DNA of 64,000 bases, from positions 33,061 through 97,060 of the forward strand of contig JABDDN010000003.1 of assembly GCA_013287585.1 (NCBI GenBank). The letters are read 5' to 3'. The stretch is from Nitrososphaerota archaeon. Its GTDB lineage: Archaea > Thermoproteota > Nitrososphaeria > Nitrososphaerales > Nitrosopumilaceae. The notes under the pieces were generated by a model. It saw only the letters and a program-made list of their open reading frames with translations, was not told the DNA's origin and did no database searches. Below are positions 8,905 to 17,144 of this stretch, piece after piece (the stretch's first letter is position 1; the number at the start of each line of letters is the position of its first letter). Both the position numbers and the translations under genes were made by a program.

Positions 8905-9662
8905 TTATTTTTTTCTACAAACGCTCGCATTCTTTCTTCTCTTTCTTTACTTGAAAAGCAAAGAGACCAAGAATAGATTTCAAGCTTCAAACCAGTATCC
9001 AGATTTGCATCCATCCCTTTGTTAACAAGCATCTTTGATATACCAACAGCAAAGCTACTGTTTTTTATTATATTTTTTGCATATGCTTTTGATTCTGAAA
9101 TAAGGTTTTCATTTGGAATTATTTTATTCACCAAACCCATGACAAGAGCTTCTTCTGCACCAATTTTTCTTCCTGTAAATATTAGATCCTTTGCCCTAGC
9201 AGGTCCTATAATTCGTAAAAGTCTTTGAGTACCACCCCACCCTGGACAGATACCTATTGTAACTTCAGGTTGACCAAGTTGAGCATTTGGAGAAGCGAAC
9301 CTAATGTCACACGCAAGACCAAGCTCACAACCACCGCCAAGTGCGTAACCGTTAATTGCTGCAATGACTGGTTTTTCCAGTTTTTCAATCTTATTTAGTA
9401 CCTCGTGTCCTTTCAATGCATATTTTTCTGCTTCCGATGATCCTATCTTACTCATATATTCAATATCAGCTCCTGCAGAGAATGCCTTTTGTCCAGCACC
9501 GGTAATAATAATTACCTTTGACGAGTCTTTTTCCAAATTATCTAATATTGAAATAAATTCATTCATTACTTCAAGATTTAATGCATTAAGTTTCTCTGGT
9601 CTGTTTATTGTGATTAATACAATTTCGCCGTCTTTTTCAACCTGAAGATATTTTGGTGTCAT
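8901..9662 (-). CDS. enoyl-CoA hydratase (crotonyl-CoA / 3-hydroxypropionyl-CoA dehydratase candidate)
   Basis: This 253-aa crotonase has the CoA-binding SAGADIEYM (about residues 62-70) and both catalytic glutamates, E113 in GGGCELGLACD and E133 in GQPEVTIGICPG. The two acidic residues mark a true hydratase/dehydratase. In ammonia-oxidising archaea a crotonase of this size serves both crotonyl-CoA hydration and 3-hydroxypropionyl-CoA dehydration in the 3-hydroxypropionate/4-hydroxybutyrate carbon-fixation cycle. That assignment is by lineage and family, not by a sequence feature unique to it. It is transcribed alone. Confidence 0.88.
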   Translation of the reverse strand: MTPKYLQVEKDGEIVLITINRPEKLNALNLEVMNEFISILDNLEKDSSKVIIITGAGQKAFSAGADIEYMSKIGSSEAEKYALKGHEVLNKIEKLEKPVIAAINGYALGGGCELGLACDIRFASPNAQLGQPEVTIGICPGWGGTQRLLRIIGPARAKDLIFTGRKIGAEEALVMGLVNKIIPNENLISESKAYAKNIIKNSSFAVGISKMLVNKGMDANLDTGLKLEIYSWSLCFSSKEREERMRAFVEKNN

Positions 9663-9754
9663 GACAGAAAATTAATGTTCTAGAAATTAAACTTTGGAGG
9701 AGTCATCTGATGATAGAAAACGAGTTATAACACAATTTTTACAAAGAAACTAAC

Positions 9755-10582
9755 TTGATATATTTGGGTCTGCTTTTTGCTGTTCTTGCGGCTATAAACT
9801 GGGGAACTTTTTTTGTATCAGTTAGAAAAGTAGGTATCACAAATGTCTGGCAACTACAAGGAGCAACTTCTATAGGCGTTCTTCTTTTTGCTATCCCAAT
9901 TGGTTTTTTCTGGGGTTTTGAAATACAGTTAAGTGGTTTTGTAGCTGGTATAATTTGGACTGTCAGTAATATTCTAGCTCTATATGCAGTAAGACTAATA
10001 GGACTTGCAAGGACATCGCCTTTTCTTGCAGGATTTAGTATTATAGCATCATTTACATGGGGAGTTTTATTTTTCGGTGAAAAATTTAATTCATTAATTC
10101 TTGCATTAGTAGCAATAGGACTTTTACTATGTGGATTACCATTTGTAACTAATGGAGCTAGAGATTCATCAATACAAAAAAAAGGATACATAATAGCAGC
10201 AGCTGGAGGTTTGATAGGAGGTTCTTATGTGATTCCAATGCAAGCAACTCATACACTACAAACAGGGTTTTTTTCGTCAAGTCTTTCCATTTTTATGATT
10301 GGTATCCCTTTGTTTTTCTTTGCTAGAAGATTTATCAAAAAGGATACTATTGCTGGAGTCATTTCTGGAACTCTTTTTAATATTGGTAGTTTATCAGTGT
10401 TAATTGCTGTAGGCCTGATAGGCATAACAATAGCATATCCAATTTCTCAAACAGCTACCCTTTTTGCAGTATCTTGGGGAATATTATATTTTAAAGAAAT
10501 AGTTCAAAAGCGTGGAATAATACGTGTCGGTATGGGCGCTGTTTTGATATTATGTGGTGCAGCACTACTTGCTATAGCATAA
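9755..10582 (+). CDS. DMT-superfamily transporter (EamA/sugar-porter-like)
   Basis: This 275-aa protein is almost wholly hydrophobic, with about ten membrane helices. It begins with LGLLFAVLAAINWGTFFVSVRK, a typical first helix of the drug/metabolite transporter superfamily, and has two related halves. The pattern WGTFFVSVRKVG and NILALYAVRLIGLARTSP fits the glucose/rhamnose-porter-like branch better than the multidrug branch, but the substrate is unknown. The start is TTG at 9755. The downstream queC frame overlaps its end if an early GTG is used, but the likely queC start lies after its stop. Confidence 0.78.
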   Translation: MIYLGLLFAVLAAINWGTFFVSVRKVGITNVWQLQGATSIGVLLFAIPIGFFWGFEIQLSGFVAGIIWTVSNILALYAVRLIGLARTSPFLAGFSIIASFTWGVLFFGEKFNSLILALVAIGLLLCGLPFVTNGARDSSIQKKGYIIAAAGGLIGGSYVIPMQATHTLQTGFFSSSLSIFMIGIPLFFFARRFIKKDTIAGVISGTLFNIGSLSVLIAVGLIGITIAYPISQTATLFAVSWGILYFKEIVQKRGIIRVGMGAVLILCGAALLAIA

Positions 10583-10620
10583 TCAAGCAATTTATTTGGC
10601 ATAAAACAATAGCATTCAAA

Positions 10621-11295
10621 TTGAAAAAAGCAATAATAATTTTTAGTGGAGGATTAGATTCTGTTTGCACAGCAATACATTTGAAATCTAGGTTTGAACT
10701 TTATGCAATTACTTTTTCATATGGTCAAAAGGCAGATCAAGAAATAAAAATAGCAAAACATTTTGCAAAAATTTTAAAATTAAAAGAACATAAAATTGTA
10801 AATATAGAGTTCATGAAAGAACTTTACGAGAAAACAAATGTGCTCACAAACTCAAAAATGAAAATTCCTTCCAAGTTTGATTATTCTATTGTAGTTCCTA
10901 TAAGAAATGCTGTTTTTCTCTCAATTGCTTCTGCATGGGCATTTTCAAAAAATGCACAATTAGTAGCATATGGCGCCCACAAGGGCGATCAAAGATATCC
11001 GGATTGTAGACCTTCCTTTAGTAGACTAATTGAACGAGCATTTAATGAAGGTGAAATTGATGGAATAAAGCAAAATCTCAGAAAGAAAATCAATGTGTGG
11101 ACTCCTTTTATGTCTGGTTTGTCAAAAAGTGATCTTTTAAAAATTGGTTATAAAAGACTTGGAGATGAAATCTTCAAAACTTGGAGTTGCTATGCCAATG
11201 TCAAAATTCATTGCGGTAGCTGTGAATCATGTAATAATCGAAAAGTTGCATTTCTTAAAGCCAAAATATATGATAAAACAGAGTACAAAAACTAG
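10621..11295 (+). CDS. queC: 7-cyano-7-deazaguanine synthase
   Basis: The 224-aa product should convert 7-carboxy-7-deazaguanine to preQ0, the base inserted into archaeal tRNA to make archaeosine. It has the PP-loop FSGGLDSV (residues 8-15), GAHKGDQRYPDCR (about 118-130) and the C-terminal zinc site HCGSCESC preceded by a further cysteine. The frame opens earlier at a GTG (10552), but the TTG at 10621 places the PP-loop normally and lies 26 nt after the TATA-like TTTATTTGG at 10591-10599. It is convergent with folE-queE, which supply earlier steps. Confidence 0.93.
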   Translation: MKKAIIIFSGGLDSVCTAIHLKSRFELYAITFSYGQKADQEIKIAKHFAKILKLKEHKIVNIEFMKELYEKTNVLTNSKMKIPSKFDYSIVVPIRNAVFLSIASAWAFSKNAQLVAYGAHKGDQRYPDCRPSFSRLIERAFNEGEIDGIKQNLRKKINVWTPFMSGLSKSDLLKIGYKRLGDEIFKTWSCYANVKIHCGSCESCNNRKVAFLKAKIYDKTEYKN

Positions 11296-11299
11296 ATCT

Positions 11300-11554
11300 T
11301 TAGATTTTTGATAAAATAGGTCTTTTCAAAATAAAATTTCGTACAATCAGATAATAGACAAGAAAGACTGCACCAATTATTCCCCAAAATATCCAATCAG
11401 TCATGTCTACTGTAAATCCTATTTTTTGAAAATAACTCATGGAATTCAATGAAATTCCAATGGCCGCTCCTAACACAATAAAGAATTCAAGGGCATACCA
11501 TAGGAATGTAGGAAACGATTCTTTTGGTACATGTGCATTATTGTGTACACCCAT
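11300..11554 (-). CDS. small two-helix membrane protein
   Basis: This 84-aa protein has two clear membrane helices, LWYALEFFIVLGAAIGISL (about residues 18-36) and WIFWGIIGAVFLVYYLIV (about 55-72), and ends in a short basic tail. No known motif is visible. It lies just downstream of folE on the same strand (44-nt gap), so it may be cotranscribed with queE and folE, but nothing suggests a role in the deazaguanine pathway. Confidence 0.6.
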   Translation of the reverse strand: MGVHNNAHVPKESFPTFLWYALEFFIVLGAAIGISLNSMSYFQKIGFTVDMTDWIFWGIIGAVFLVYYLIVRNFILKRPILSKI

Positions 11555-11598
11555 GTTTTGGTGTAGTTTGGACGTTATTATTTAGTTTTTTCAAAAAA

Positions 11599-12162
11599 TT
11601 AGATTATTTTAGTTTGTGAGCTGGCATTGTAAATCATACCCAATATGTCTGTTCTAGCTTCTTTTTTGTCGTAAATTCCTCTATATGCAACGGTAGTTAC
11701 TTTGGCATCGTTTTCAACACCACGCATTTTCATACAAAGATGTTCACCTTCTGTGATCACAATAACTCCCTTTACTCCTTCTGAATACAATTCATCTGCA
11801 ATGTTTTTTGTAATCCTTTCTTGTATTTGCAATCTTTTAGTATATTTTTCTACAAGTCTAACTAATTTTGAGATTCCAAAAACTTTGCCACTTGGCGAAT
11901 ATGCTATAGCAATCTTTCCAAAAAAAGGCAACATATGATGTTCACACATTGAATAAAATTGAATATCCTTTGCAATAATTACATCAGAATCTTCAGAGAA
12001 CTTGACAGATAGTTCAGATTCGGCATCATAACCATTGAAAATTTCTGTGTACATATCTGCAATTCTGGCTGGAGTATCCACTAGACCCTCGCGAGTAGGA
12101 TCTTCGCCTATTTCGGCTATTAGTTCTCTTACTAGTCGTCTTATTCTATCTTTATTCATCAT
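11599..12162 (-). CDS. folE: GTP cyclohydrolase I (FolE type)
   Basis: The 187-aa enzyme should open and rearrange GTP to dihydroneopterin triphosphate. It has the conserved RIADMYTEIFNGY segment (about 33-45), SMCEHHMLPFFG (71-82) with zinc ligands C73 and H76, and HLCMKMRG (141-148) with the third ligand C143. The KYTKRLQIQERIT active-site stretch is also present (106-118). The start ATG overlaps the queE stop (ATGA), so the two are translationally coupled. With queE and queC nearby, its product most likely feeds archaeosine synthesis; QueD is not in the window. Confidence 0.94.
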   Translation of the reverse strand: MMNKDRIRRLVRELIAEIGEDPTREGLVDTPARIADMYTEIFNGYDAESELSVKFSEDSDVIIAKDIQFYSMCEHHMLPFFGKIAIAYSPSGKVFGISKLVRLVEKYTKRLQIQERITKNIADELYSEGVKGVIVITEGEHLCMKMRGVENDAKVTTVAYRGIYDKKEARTDILGMIYNASSQTKII

Positions 12163-12872
12163 GGTGCACCTATGAATTTATGAAGTTGCGGAATTATTCG
12201 TGCTTCATTATAATATGGATAAACTGCATCATAAAAACTAAGAAGCTGTTTCAAACTTGGCTCTGCTATACCATAGGTTGGCTGTATTATAAATCCTGCA
12301 ATTTTTGATTTAGAAATACTAGTAAAAATCTTCTCTAGTAGCTTTTTAAATGGTCCAAGTTGAGTTTTTGAATTTATTACGACTTTAATATAGGTAATTT
12401 TTTTTGAATTTACTGCTAGTGTAAGACATTGTAATTCATTTTCTAAAAGCTTAGAATAATGTTTTGGATCAACAAATTCTGATTCTGGTGTCTTAAATTC
12501 AATTTTGATGTAATCAAGATATGGAAGAACTTGGGAAAATCTTTTCGAGTCATAACACGATGATTCAAGATAAGTTGGAATTTTTTTTGTCTTGACAAAC
12601 TTTGCCATTTTGGAGACTGCTTCAGATTGTACCAAAGGATCGCCTCCTGTAAAATTGACTTTGTATGTATTTTTTTCCAAATTATTTTCTATTAGTTTAC
12701 AAGCTTCGTCAATGGTGTATTCCTGTCCAGAATCCATTGGTAAGGAGTCTTTAGTATCACAGTAAAAACATTTGAAAGGACAACCTGCTAGTCTTACAAA
12801 AAGTGTCTTTGTTCCATATAGTATCCCTTCTCCTTCAAGTGAGGTGAATATCTCAAATAGTCTTACTTTCAA
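12159..12872 (-). CDS. queE: 7-carboxy-7-deazaguanine synthase (radical SAM)
   Basis: The 237-aa protein is a radical-SAM enzyme that should convert 6-carboxytetrahydropterin to 7-carboxy-7-deazaguanine. The N-terminus FEIFTSLEGEG (6-16) and the cluster motif CPFKCFYCD (31-39, spacing Cx3Cx2C) are diagnostic, followed by the SAM-binding FTGGDPL (about 74-80). The start is a TTG at 12872. It is first in the folE operon, and its TGA overlaps the folE ATG. The pathway is completed by queC on the opposite strand. Confidence 0.92.
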   Translation of the reverse strand: MKVRLFEIFTSLEGEGILYGTKTLFVRLAGCPFKCFYCDTKDSLPMDSGQEYTIDEACKLIENNLEKNTYKVNFTGGDPLVQSEAVSKMAKFVKTKKIPTYLESSCYDSKRFSQVLPYLDYIKIEFKTPESEFVDPKHYSKLLENELQCLTLAVNSKKITYIKVVINSKTQLGPFKKLLEKIFTSISKSKIAGFIIQPTYGIAEPSLKQLLSFYDAVYPYYNEARIIPQLHKFIGAP

Positions 12873-12965
12873 GCAATCGATCTGTAGTTTTTCAATATTT
12901 ATTCAATTGGATCTATGCCTGAGTAACTAAAATGATTTATTTGTTCAAAATAGAAAAATGATGTA

Positions 12966-15350
12966 GTGAAAATCATACTTTGTGCAAGTTTACTCTTCTT
13001 AACATTAATTTTTCTAATTCCTCAAGAAGCTCATGCAATTACAATAGATGCTGTTCCAGAATCTACCGATTTTGGTCCAAATGACAACATCAGTGTAGAT
13101 CTTAACATACATGGATATGGTATGGGATCCGTATCATGGATAGCACATAGACCTGATGGTTCTAACATATCTGGTTTCCTTGATCAGTTCAAAGGAGGTA
13201 AAGCAACTCATCAGATTTTAAGAAATGCGTTTGATAATTACTTTGGTAATTGGTCAATAGATTATATATACAGTGGCATAAAGCAGACAGTTTCGTTTAA
13301 GGTAGAACCTATCAAATTTATTGCAATTCCAGACAAAGAACTCTACTATGAACCTGATATTATGAAAATAAACATCACTACATCATATTACATTCCTGTT
13401 GCTGCAAAAGCACAGGTTTTTCATTTAAATTTTTATAATAGCGACGGTACTTTTGTAAAGAATTTGAAGCAAATTGACATAATGCCCTTTCAATATAGTA
13501 CAGTATACAATTTTCCAATAAGTGAAATTGTTGATAACGATAATCCTCCAGGAGAATATAAGTTCAGGATTCAATATTACAATATTTCTGTTGAAGTACC
13601 ATTTCTAATAGATGATGTAAGAAATCTTATGACAATTTTTTTGCAAACAGATAAGCAAATATACGATACAGGAGATGGTGTCAATCTCCACCTCTTGTTT
13701 ACAAGAGTAAAAGAATCAAGTGGTGCAATGAAAATCACAAATCCTTTAGGCAATACGACATCCCGGACATTTCCAGTTACCTCAGTTAATACAAATTTGC
13801 ACCTAGAAAATATTACAACCAAACCTGGAACCTATAATTTGGAAATACAATATGCTGGAATCACTCAAAAAGGTTCATTTCAAGTGACAACAAGATCTAC
13901 TCTAAAACCAAATATTGATTTAGAAATTTTCCTTGACAAATTAAAATACAGACCAGGTGAGATTATTAGTGCAAAAATTCATAGTGCAAATTTGATTACA
14001 AATTCCATAGGTTTCTGGTTTGTAGACCCAAATGGAAAACAGAGTCTCAAAACCACTGTGTCAATGAAATCAGGAGATATTATTATTCCACATAAAATTG
14101 ACAAAAACGACGTGCAAGGAACATGGAATATGTATATTGATTATAGCGGTGCCACAAGAACTGCAACATTCTTTGTACAGGGGGTTCCTATAGAAAATAT
14201 CGACACTGTTTCGTCTATTAAGTTTAGTAAACCAAAATTAATTACTACTTTTGGTTCTGGCAGTAATGTTAATTTCAAGAATCCCAGGGCTATCGCAATA
14301 GATTCTATCGACAACATCTACGTAGTGGATTCTGGAAATTCAGAAATCAAGATATTTGACTCTACTGGAAAACTGCTTTTGTCTTGGGGATCATTTGGAT
14401 CAGGAAACGGACAATTTCAAAATCCATCTGGAATTTTAGTTGATCAAAAATATGTTTACATATCTGATACTGGAAATGCGCGTATAGAAAAATTTGATAA
14501 AAATGGAAACTTTGTATTAACATGGGGAACATATGGAGAGGTTCCAGGAATGTTTCATACACCCACTTCTATAGCTGAAGATAGAAATGGGAACATTTTT
14601 GTTTTAGATTCTGGAACAAATAAAATCCAAATATTTGATCTTAATGGAAAATACAAAGATGAATTACATCTTGCTCTTACTTATGGTGGAAACTTTACTG
14701 CAGCCAATTCAATTGTTTTTGATTCTCAAAATAATTTTTATGTTGTAACCTCAGATACGAATAGAATTTTGAAATATAATAATAATGTAGATATTATCAA
14801 TTATTTTGGTTCTACAGGTACTGAAGAAGGCAGATTTAACAATCCTAATTCCGTAGCAATAGATTCTAACGGTTACACCTATGTTGCAGACACAAATAAT
14901 TATAGAATACAAAAGTTTGATTCTGATGGAACATTTCTAGTTAGTTGGGGTTCCTTTGGTACTAGTCTTGGACAATTTGCAAATCCAGTTGGATTAGCTA
15001 TTGATTCAAAAAATAATGTGTATGTAATTGATAAGGCAAATAATGATGTTCAAAAATTTTCTCCATTTGGCAATGCAAATGAAATAACTATACCAACTTG
15101 GGTAAAAAATAATGCCAAATGGTGGTCTCAAGATCTTTTTAGTAATACTGATTTTGCAACAGGAATAAATTATCTAATAAGACAAGGAATAATTCAAGCT
15201 CCTATAACCTCTAATGAATCTAATTCTAATGTGAAAATACCAGGGTGGATTAAAACAAATGCAGGCTGGTGGACAAATGGATTGATCTCAGACAAAGAAT
15301 TTACAGCTGAAATTCAATACCTCATCTCTGTTGGAATAGTAAAGACTTAG
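12966..15350 (+). CDS. exported NHL-repeat protein with C-terminal WW-type repeats
   Basis: This 794-aa protein has a signal peptide (about 1-24, ending AHA) and then several beta-sandwich units of about 95 residues (25-405) that recur around phrases such as 'YxPGExIxxKI' and 'GTWNMYIDYSGATRTATF', as in MG2-like extracellular domains. Residues about 415-695 form five or six NHL repeats (IAIDSxxNIYVxDSGNxxIxxFD, then SWGSxGxxxGxFxxP), expected to fold as a beta-propeller. The C-terminus has two copies of an IPxWVKxNAxWW...INYLIRQGII module (about 702-740 and 757-793), a module I associate with thaumarchaeal exported proteins. It starts with GTG. A surface or ligand-binding role is likely. Confidence 0.82.
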   Translation: MKIILCASLLFLTLIFLIPQEAHAITIDAVPESTDFGPNDNISVDLNIHGYGMGSVSWIAHRPDGSNISGFLDQFKGGKATHQILRNAFDNYFGNWSIDYIYSGIKQTVSFKVEPIKFIAIPDKELYYEPDIMKINITTSYYIPVAAKAQVFHLNFYNSDGTFVKNLKQIDIMPFQYSTVYNFPISEIVDNDNPPGEYKFRIQYYNISVEVPFLIDDVRNLMTIFLQTDKQIYDTGDGVNLHLLFTRVKESSGAMKITNPLGNTTSRTFPVTSVNTNLHLENITTKPGTYNLEIQYAGITQKGSFQVTTRSTLKPNIDLEIFLDKLKYRPGEIISAKIHSANLITNSIGFWFVDPNGKQSLKTTVSMKSGDIIIPHKIDKNDVQGTWNMYIDYSGATRTATFFVQGVPIENIDTVSSIKFSKPKLITTFGSGSNVNFKNPRAIAIDSIDNIYVVDSGNSEIKIFDSTGKLLLSWGSFGSGNGQFQNPSGILVDQKYVYISDTGNARIEKFDKNGNFVLTWGTYGEVPGMFHTPTSIAEDRNGNIFVLDSGTNKIQIFDLNGKYKDELHLALTYGGNFTAANSIVFDSQNNFYVVTSDTNRILKYNNNVDIINYFGSTGTEEGRFNNPNSVAIDSNGYTYVADTNNYRIQKFDSDGTFLVSWGSFGTSLGQFANPVGLAIDSKNNVYVIDKANNDVQKFSPFGNANEITIPTWVKNNAKWWSQDLFSNTDFATGINYLIRQGIIQAPITSNESNSNVKIPGWIKTNAGWWTNGLISDKEFTAEIQYLISVGIVKT

Positions 15351-15568
15351 GATATTATTTGTGGTGTTTTTCTCACAAAAAGTCCTGCTATGAAAATTAC
15401 TACACCAAGTATTCCAATAAGACTTCCTATGAACTCAATCGTGTCTTTAAGTTCAATTTGTGTTGGCGCAAGTAATACTGCAAGTAAAGCTCCAACTACA
15501 ATCATTGGTATACCTACACCAACAGAAATTTGTTTAGAAGTCATGTAATGAGTTGCCATGAAAAACAT
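15347..15568 (-). CDS. small two-helix membrane protein
   Basis: The 73-aa product holds two membrane helices, VGIPMIVVGALLAVLLAP and FIGSLIGILGVVIFIAGLFV, joined by a short polar loop. No motif gives a function. The ATG at 15568 and the in-frame ATG at 15544 (MTSKQIS) are both possible starts, the second giving 65 aa. It overlaps the NHL gene end by 4 nt convergently. It lies 28 nt downstream of the repeat-protein gene on the same strand, so it may be the last gene of that operon. Confidence 0.6.
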   Translation of the reverse strand: MFFMATHYMTSKQISVGVGIPMIVVGALLAVLLAPTQIELKDTIEFIGSLIGILGVVIFIAGLFVRKTPQIIS

Positions 15569-15596
15569 ATATGAAGTTTATGTAAGTTTTGTATCG

Positions 15597-17144
15597 CTAA
15601 TCTCTAGAATTGTCAGTCTTAATCTTTTTTCTATCTTGATTTTGTGAATTAGTCTCTTTAGGAGATTTTTTATTATTAACATGATGTTGGTTATCATTAA
15701 CTGCATTGACATTCTGCGTAGCATTTACATTATTTACTGTCCCTGATTGTGTTTGGTTATTTCTATTTTCATGAAGTCTTTTTTCATTGTCAATATGAGG
15801 TGGATTATTAACGATGTTGGAATTTTGTGTTGGATTTACATTATTTACTGTCCCTGATTGTGTTTGGTTATTTCTATTTTCATGAAGTCTTTTTTCATTG
15901 TCAATATGAGGTGGATTATTAACGATGTTGGAATTTTGTGTTGGATTTACATTATTTACTGTCCCTGATTGTGTTTGGTTATTTCTATTTTCATGAAGTC
16001 TTTTTTCATTGTCAATATGAGGTGGATTATTAACGATGTTGGAATTTTGTGTTGGATTTACATTATTTACTGTCCCTGATTGTGTTTGGTTATTCTGTTT
16101 TGTTATAGTTGAGTTGTTAACTGGATTTGTTATTTCTGTAGTATTGAAATTATTCATATTGGCTGGCTGTGTTGCATTTGGTGTTTCAGTTGTAGGTATT
16201 TGGGGACTTGTCTCTTGGTTTTGTAGGGCCTCAATTAATTTTATCAATTTTAGTGCTTCGTCAATTTTACCCTCTGAAACAAGCTGTTTTAGTTGAATAA
16301 TCATATCAGGTATATTTCCTGTCTGACTTTTGTTAGTGACTTGAGGTACAGGTGTATTGAAAGGAGTAGTAGATGATTGTGTTACATTTTGTATTGGGTT
16401 AATTTCTTTTACCTGACTTTCGTTAGTGACTTGAGGTACAGGTGTATTGAAAGGAGTAGTAGATGATTGTGTTACATTTTGTATTGGGTTAATTTCTTTT
16501 ACCTGACTTAGTCTTTGAATTTGTTTTTCTGTAAAGTCTTTAGCTCTATCTGATGTTTTCATTTTTGCAGCATCTGCAAGAAGTTGATGAGCGTCAAGGA
16601 GGAACTGATTCGCAGTTTCAAGATCATTATTTACTTGATTGGCATTCCCAGCATCAAGATTTTGTCTTGCGTCTTGCATTGTTTCATTAAATTTGGTGAA
16701 ATTTATTTCCACGTTGTTCTTTATAGCAATTGTTTTTAGTCTATCTCCAAGCATTTGCTTTCTATTGATTTCACTCTTTAATTGTAACGTATCAATTTGA
16801 GTGGGTTGTTTACTTGTGGCAACAGGTGTAAGAGATGATATTTTATCATTTATCTCCTTGAAAATTTTCATTGCAGAAAGAAAGTGTTCCTTGGAGGAAG
16901 CTTGATCTGCTTGTGAAACTGATTGTGATAACGCATCAGTTTCTTCTGAGCCTTGTTTATAGAGTTGGTTAATTTCATCAGATACTGTTGGAAGTTGGGA
17001 TAATTGGATATTGATATTATCCCTTGCTTGTGTTGCAATTCTTAGCAAGACATCAAGGTTTGGATCAGCATAAGATGGAACTGGCAAATTTGTCAATACT
17101 AGACTTCCAACCAAAACAAACAAAACAAATGCTAATGATTTCAT
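15597..17144 (-). CDS. exported low-complexity protein with tandem repeats
   Basis: This 515-aa protein has a signal peptide (about 1-26, ending SYA), then a helical, Q/N/S-rich region (about 30-200) in which hydrophobic residues recur as in coiled coils. Two 30-aa repeats beginning SQVKEINPIQN follow. The C-terminal part has three full copies and a diverged fourth of a 37-aa unit beginning NNQTQSGTVNNVN and ending EKRLHENR, and then a charged tail. Asparagine, glutamine and threonine dominate, with many NxT/NxS sites. It overlaps the upstream membrane wHTH gene (ATGA), so both are cotranscribed. A surface, glycosylated stalk or adhesin-like role is possible but unproven. Confidence 0.75.
   Translation of the reverse strand: MKSLAFVLFVLVGSLVLTNLPVPSYADPNLDVLLRIATQARDNINIQLSQLPTVSDEINQLYKQGSEETDALSQSVSQADQASSKEHFLSAMKIFKEINDKISSLTPVATSKQPTQIDTLQLKSEINRKQMLGDRLKTIAIKNNVEINFTKFNETMQDARQNLDAGNANQVNNDLETANQFLLDAHQLLADAAKMKTSDRAKDFTEKQIQRLSQVKEINPIQNVTQSSTTPFNTPVPQVTNESQVKEINPIQNVTQSSTTPFNTPVPQVTNKSQTGNIPDMIIQLKQLVSEGKIDEALKLIKLIEALQNQETSPQIPTTETPNATQPANMNNFNTTEITNPVNNSTITKQNNQTQSGTVNNVNPTQNSNIVNNPPHIDNEKRLHENRNNQTQSGTVNNVNPTQNSNIVNNPPHIDNEKRLHENRNNQTQSGTVNNVNPTQNSNIVNNPPHIDNEKRLHENRNNQTQSGTVNNVNATQNVNAVNDNQHHVNNKKSPKETNSQNQDRKKIKTDNSRD
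15738..16090 (-). repeat. 111-bp tandem coding repeats (three copies plus a partial)
   Basis: The plus-strand anchor TGTCCCTGAT recurs at 15738, 15849, 15960 and 16071, a period of 111 bp (37 codons). The three full units are almost identical at the DNA level, including silent positions, which suggests recent duplication. The unit nearest the C-terminus of the protein has diverged. Confidence 0.85.
16323..16502 (-). repeat. 90-bp tandem coding repeat (two copies)
   Basis: Two adjacent 90-bp units (16323-16412 and 16413-16502) encode the 30-aa SQVKEINPIQN... element. They differ by very few bases, so they are also a recent duplication within the same gene. Confidence 0.85.

Noticed and set aside
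9755..10582. queC beginning inside the transporter gene at the GTG 10552
   Set aside because: That start adds 23 residues without family similarity, while the TTG at 10621 places the PP-loop normally and has a TATA-like box 26 nt upstream.
15738..16502. CRISPR array
   Set aside because: The repeats are 111 and 90 bp, directly adjacent without spacers, and lie in frame within a gene.
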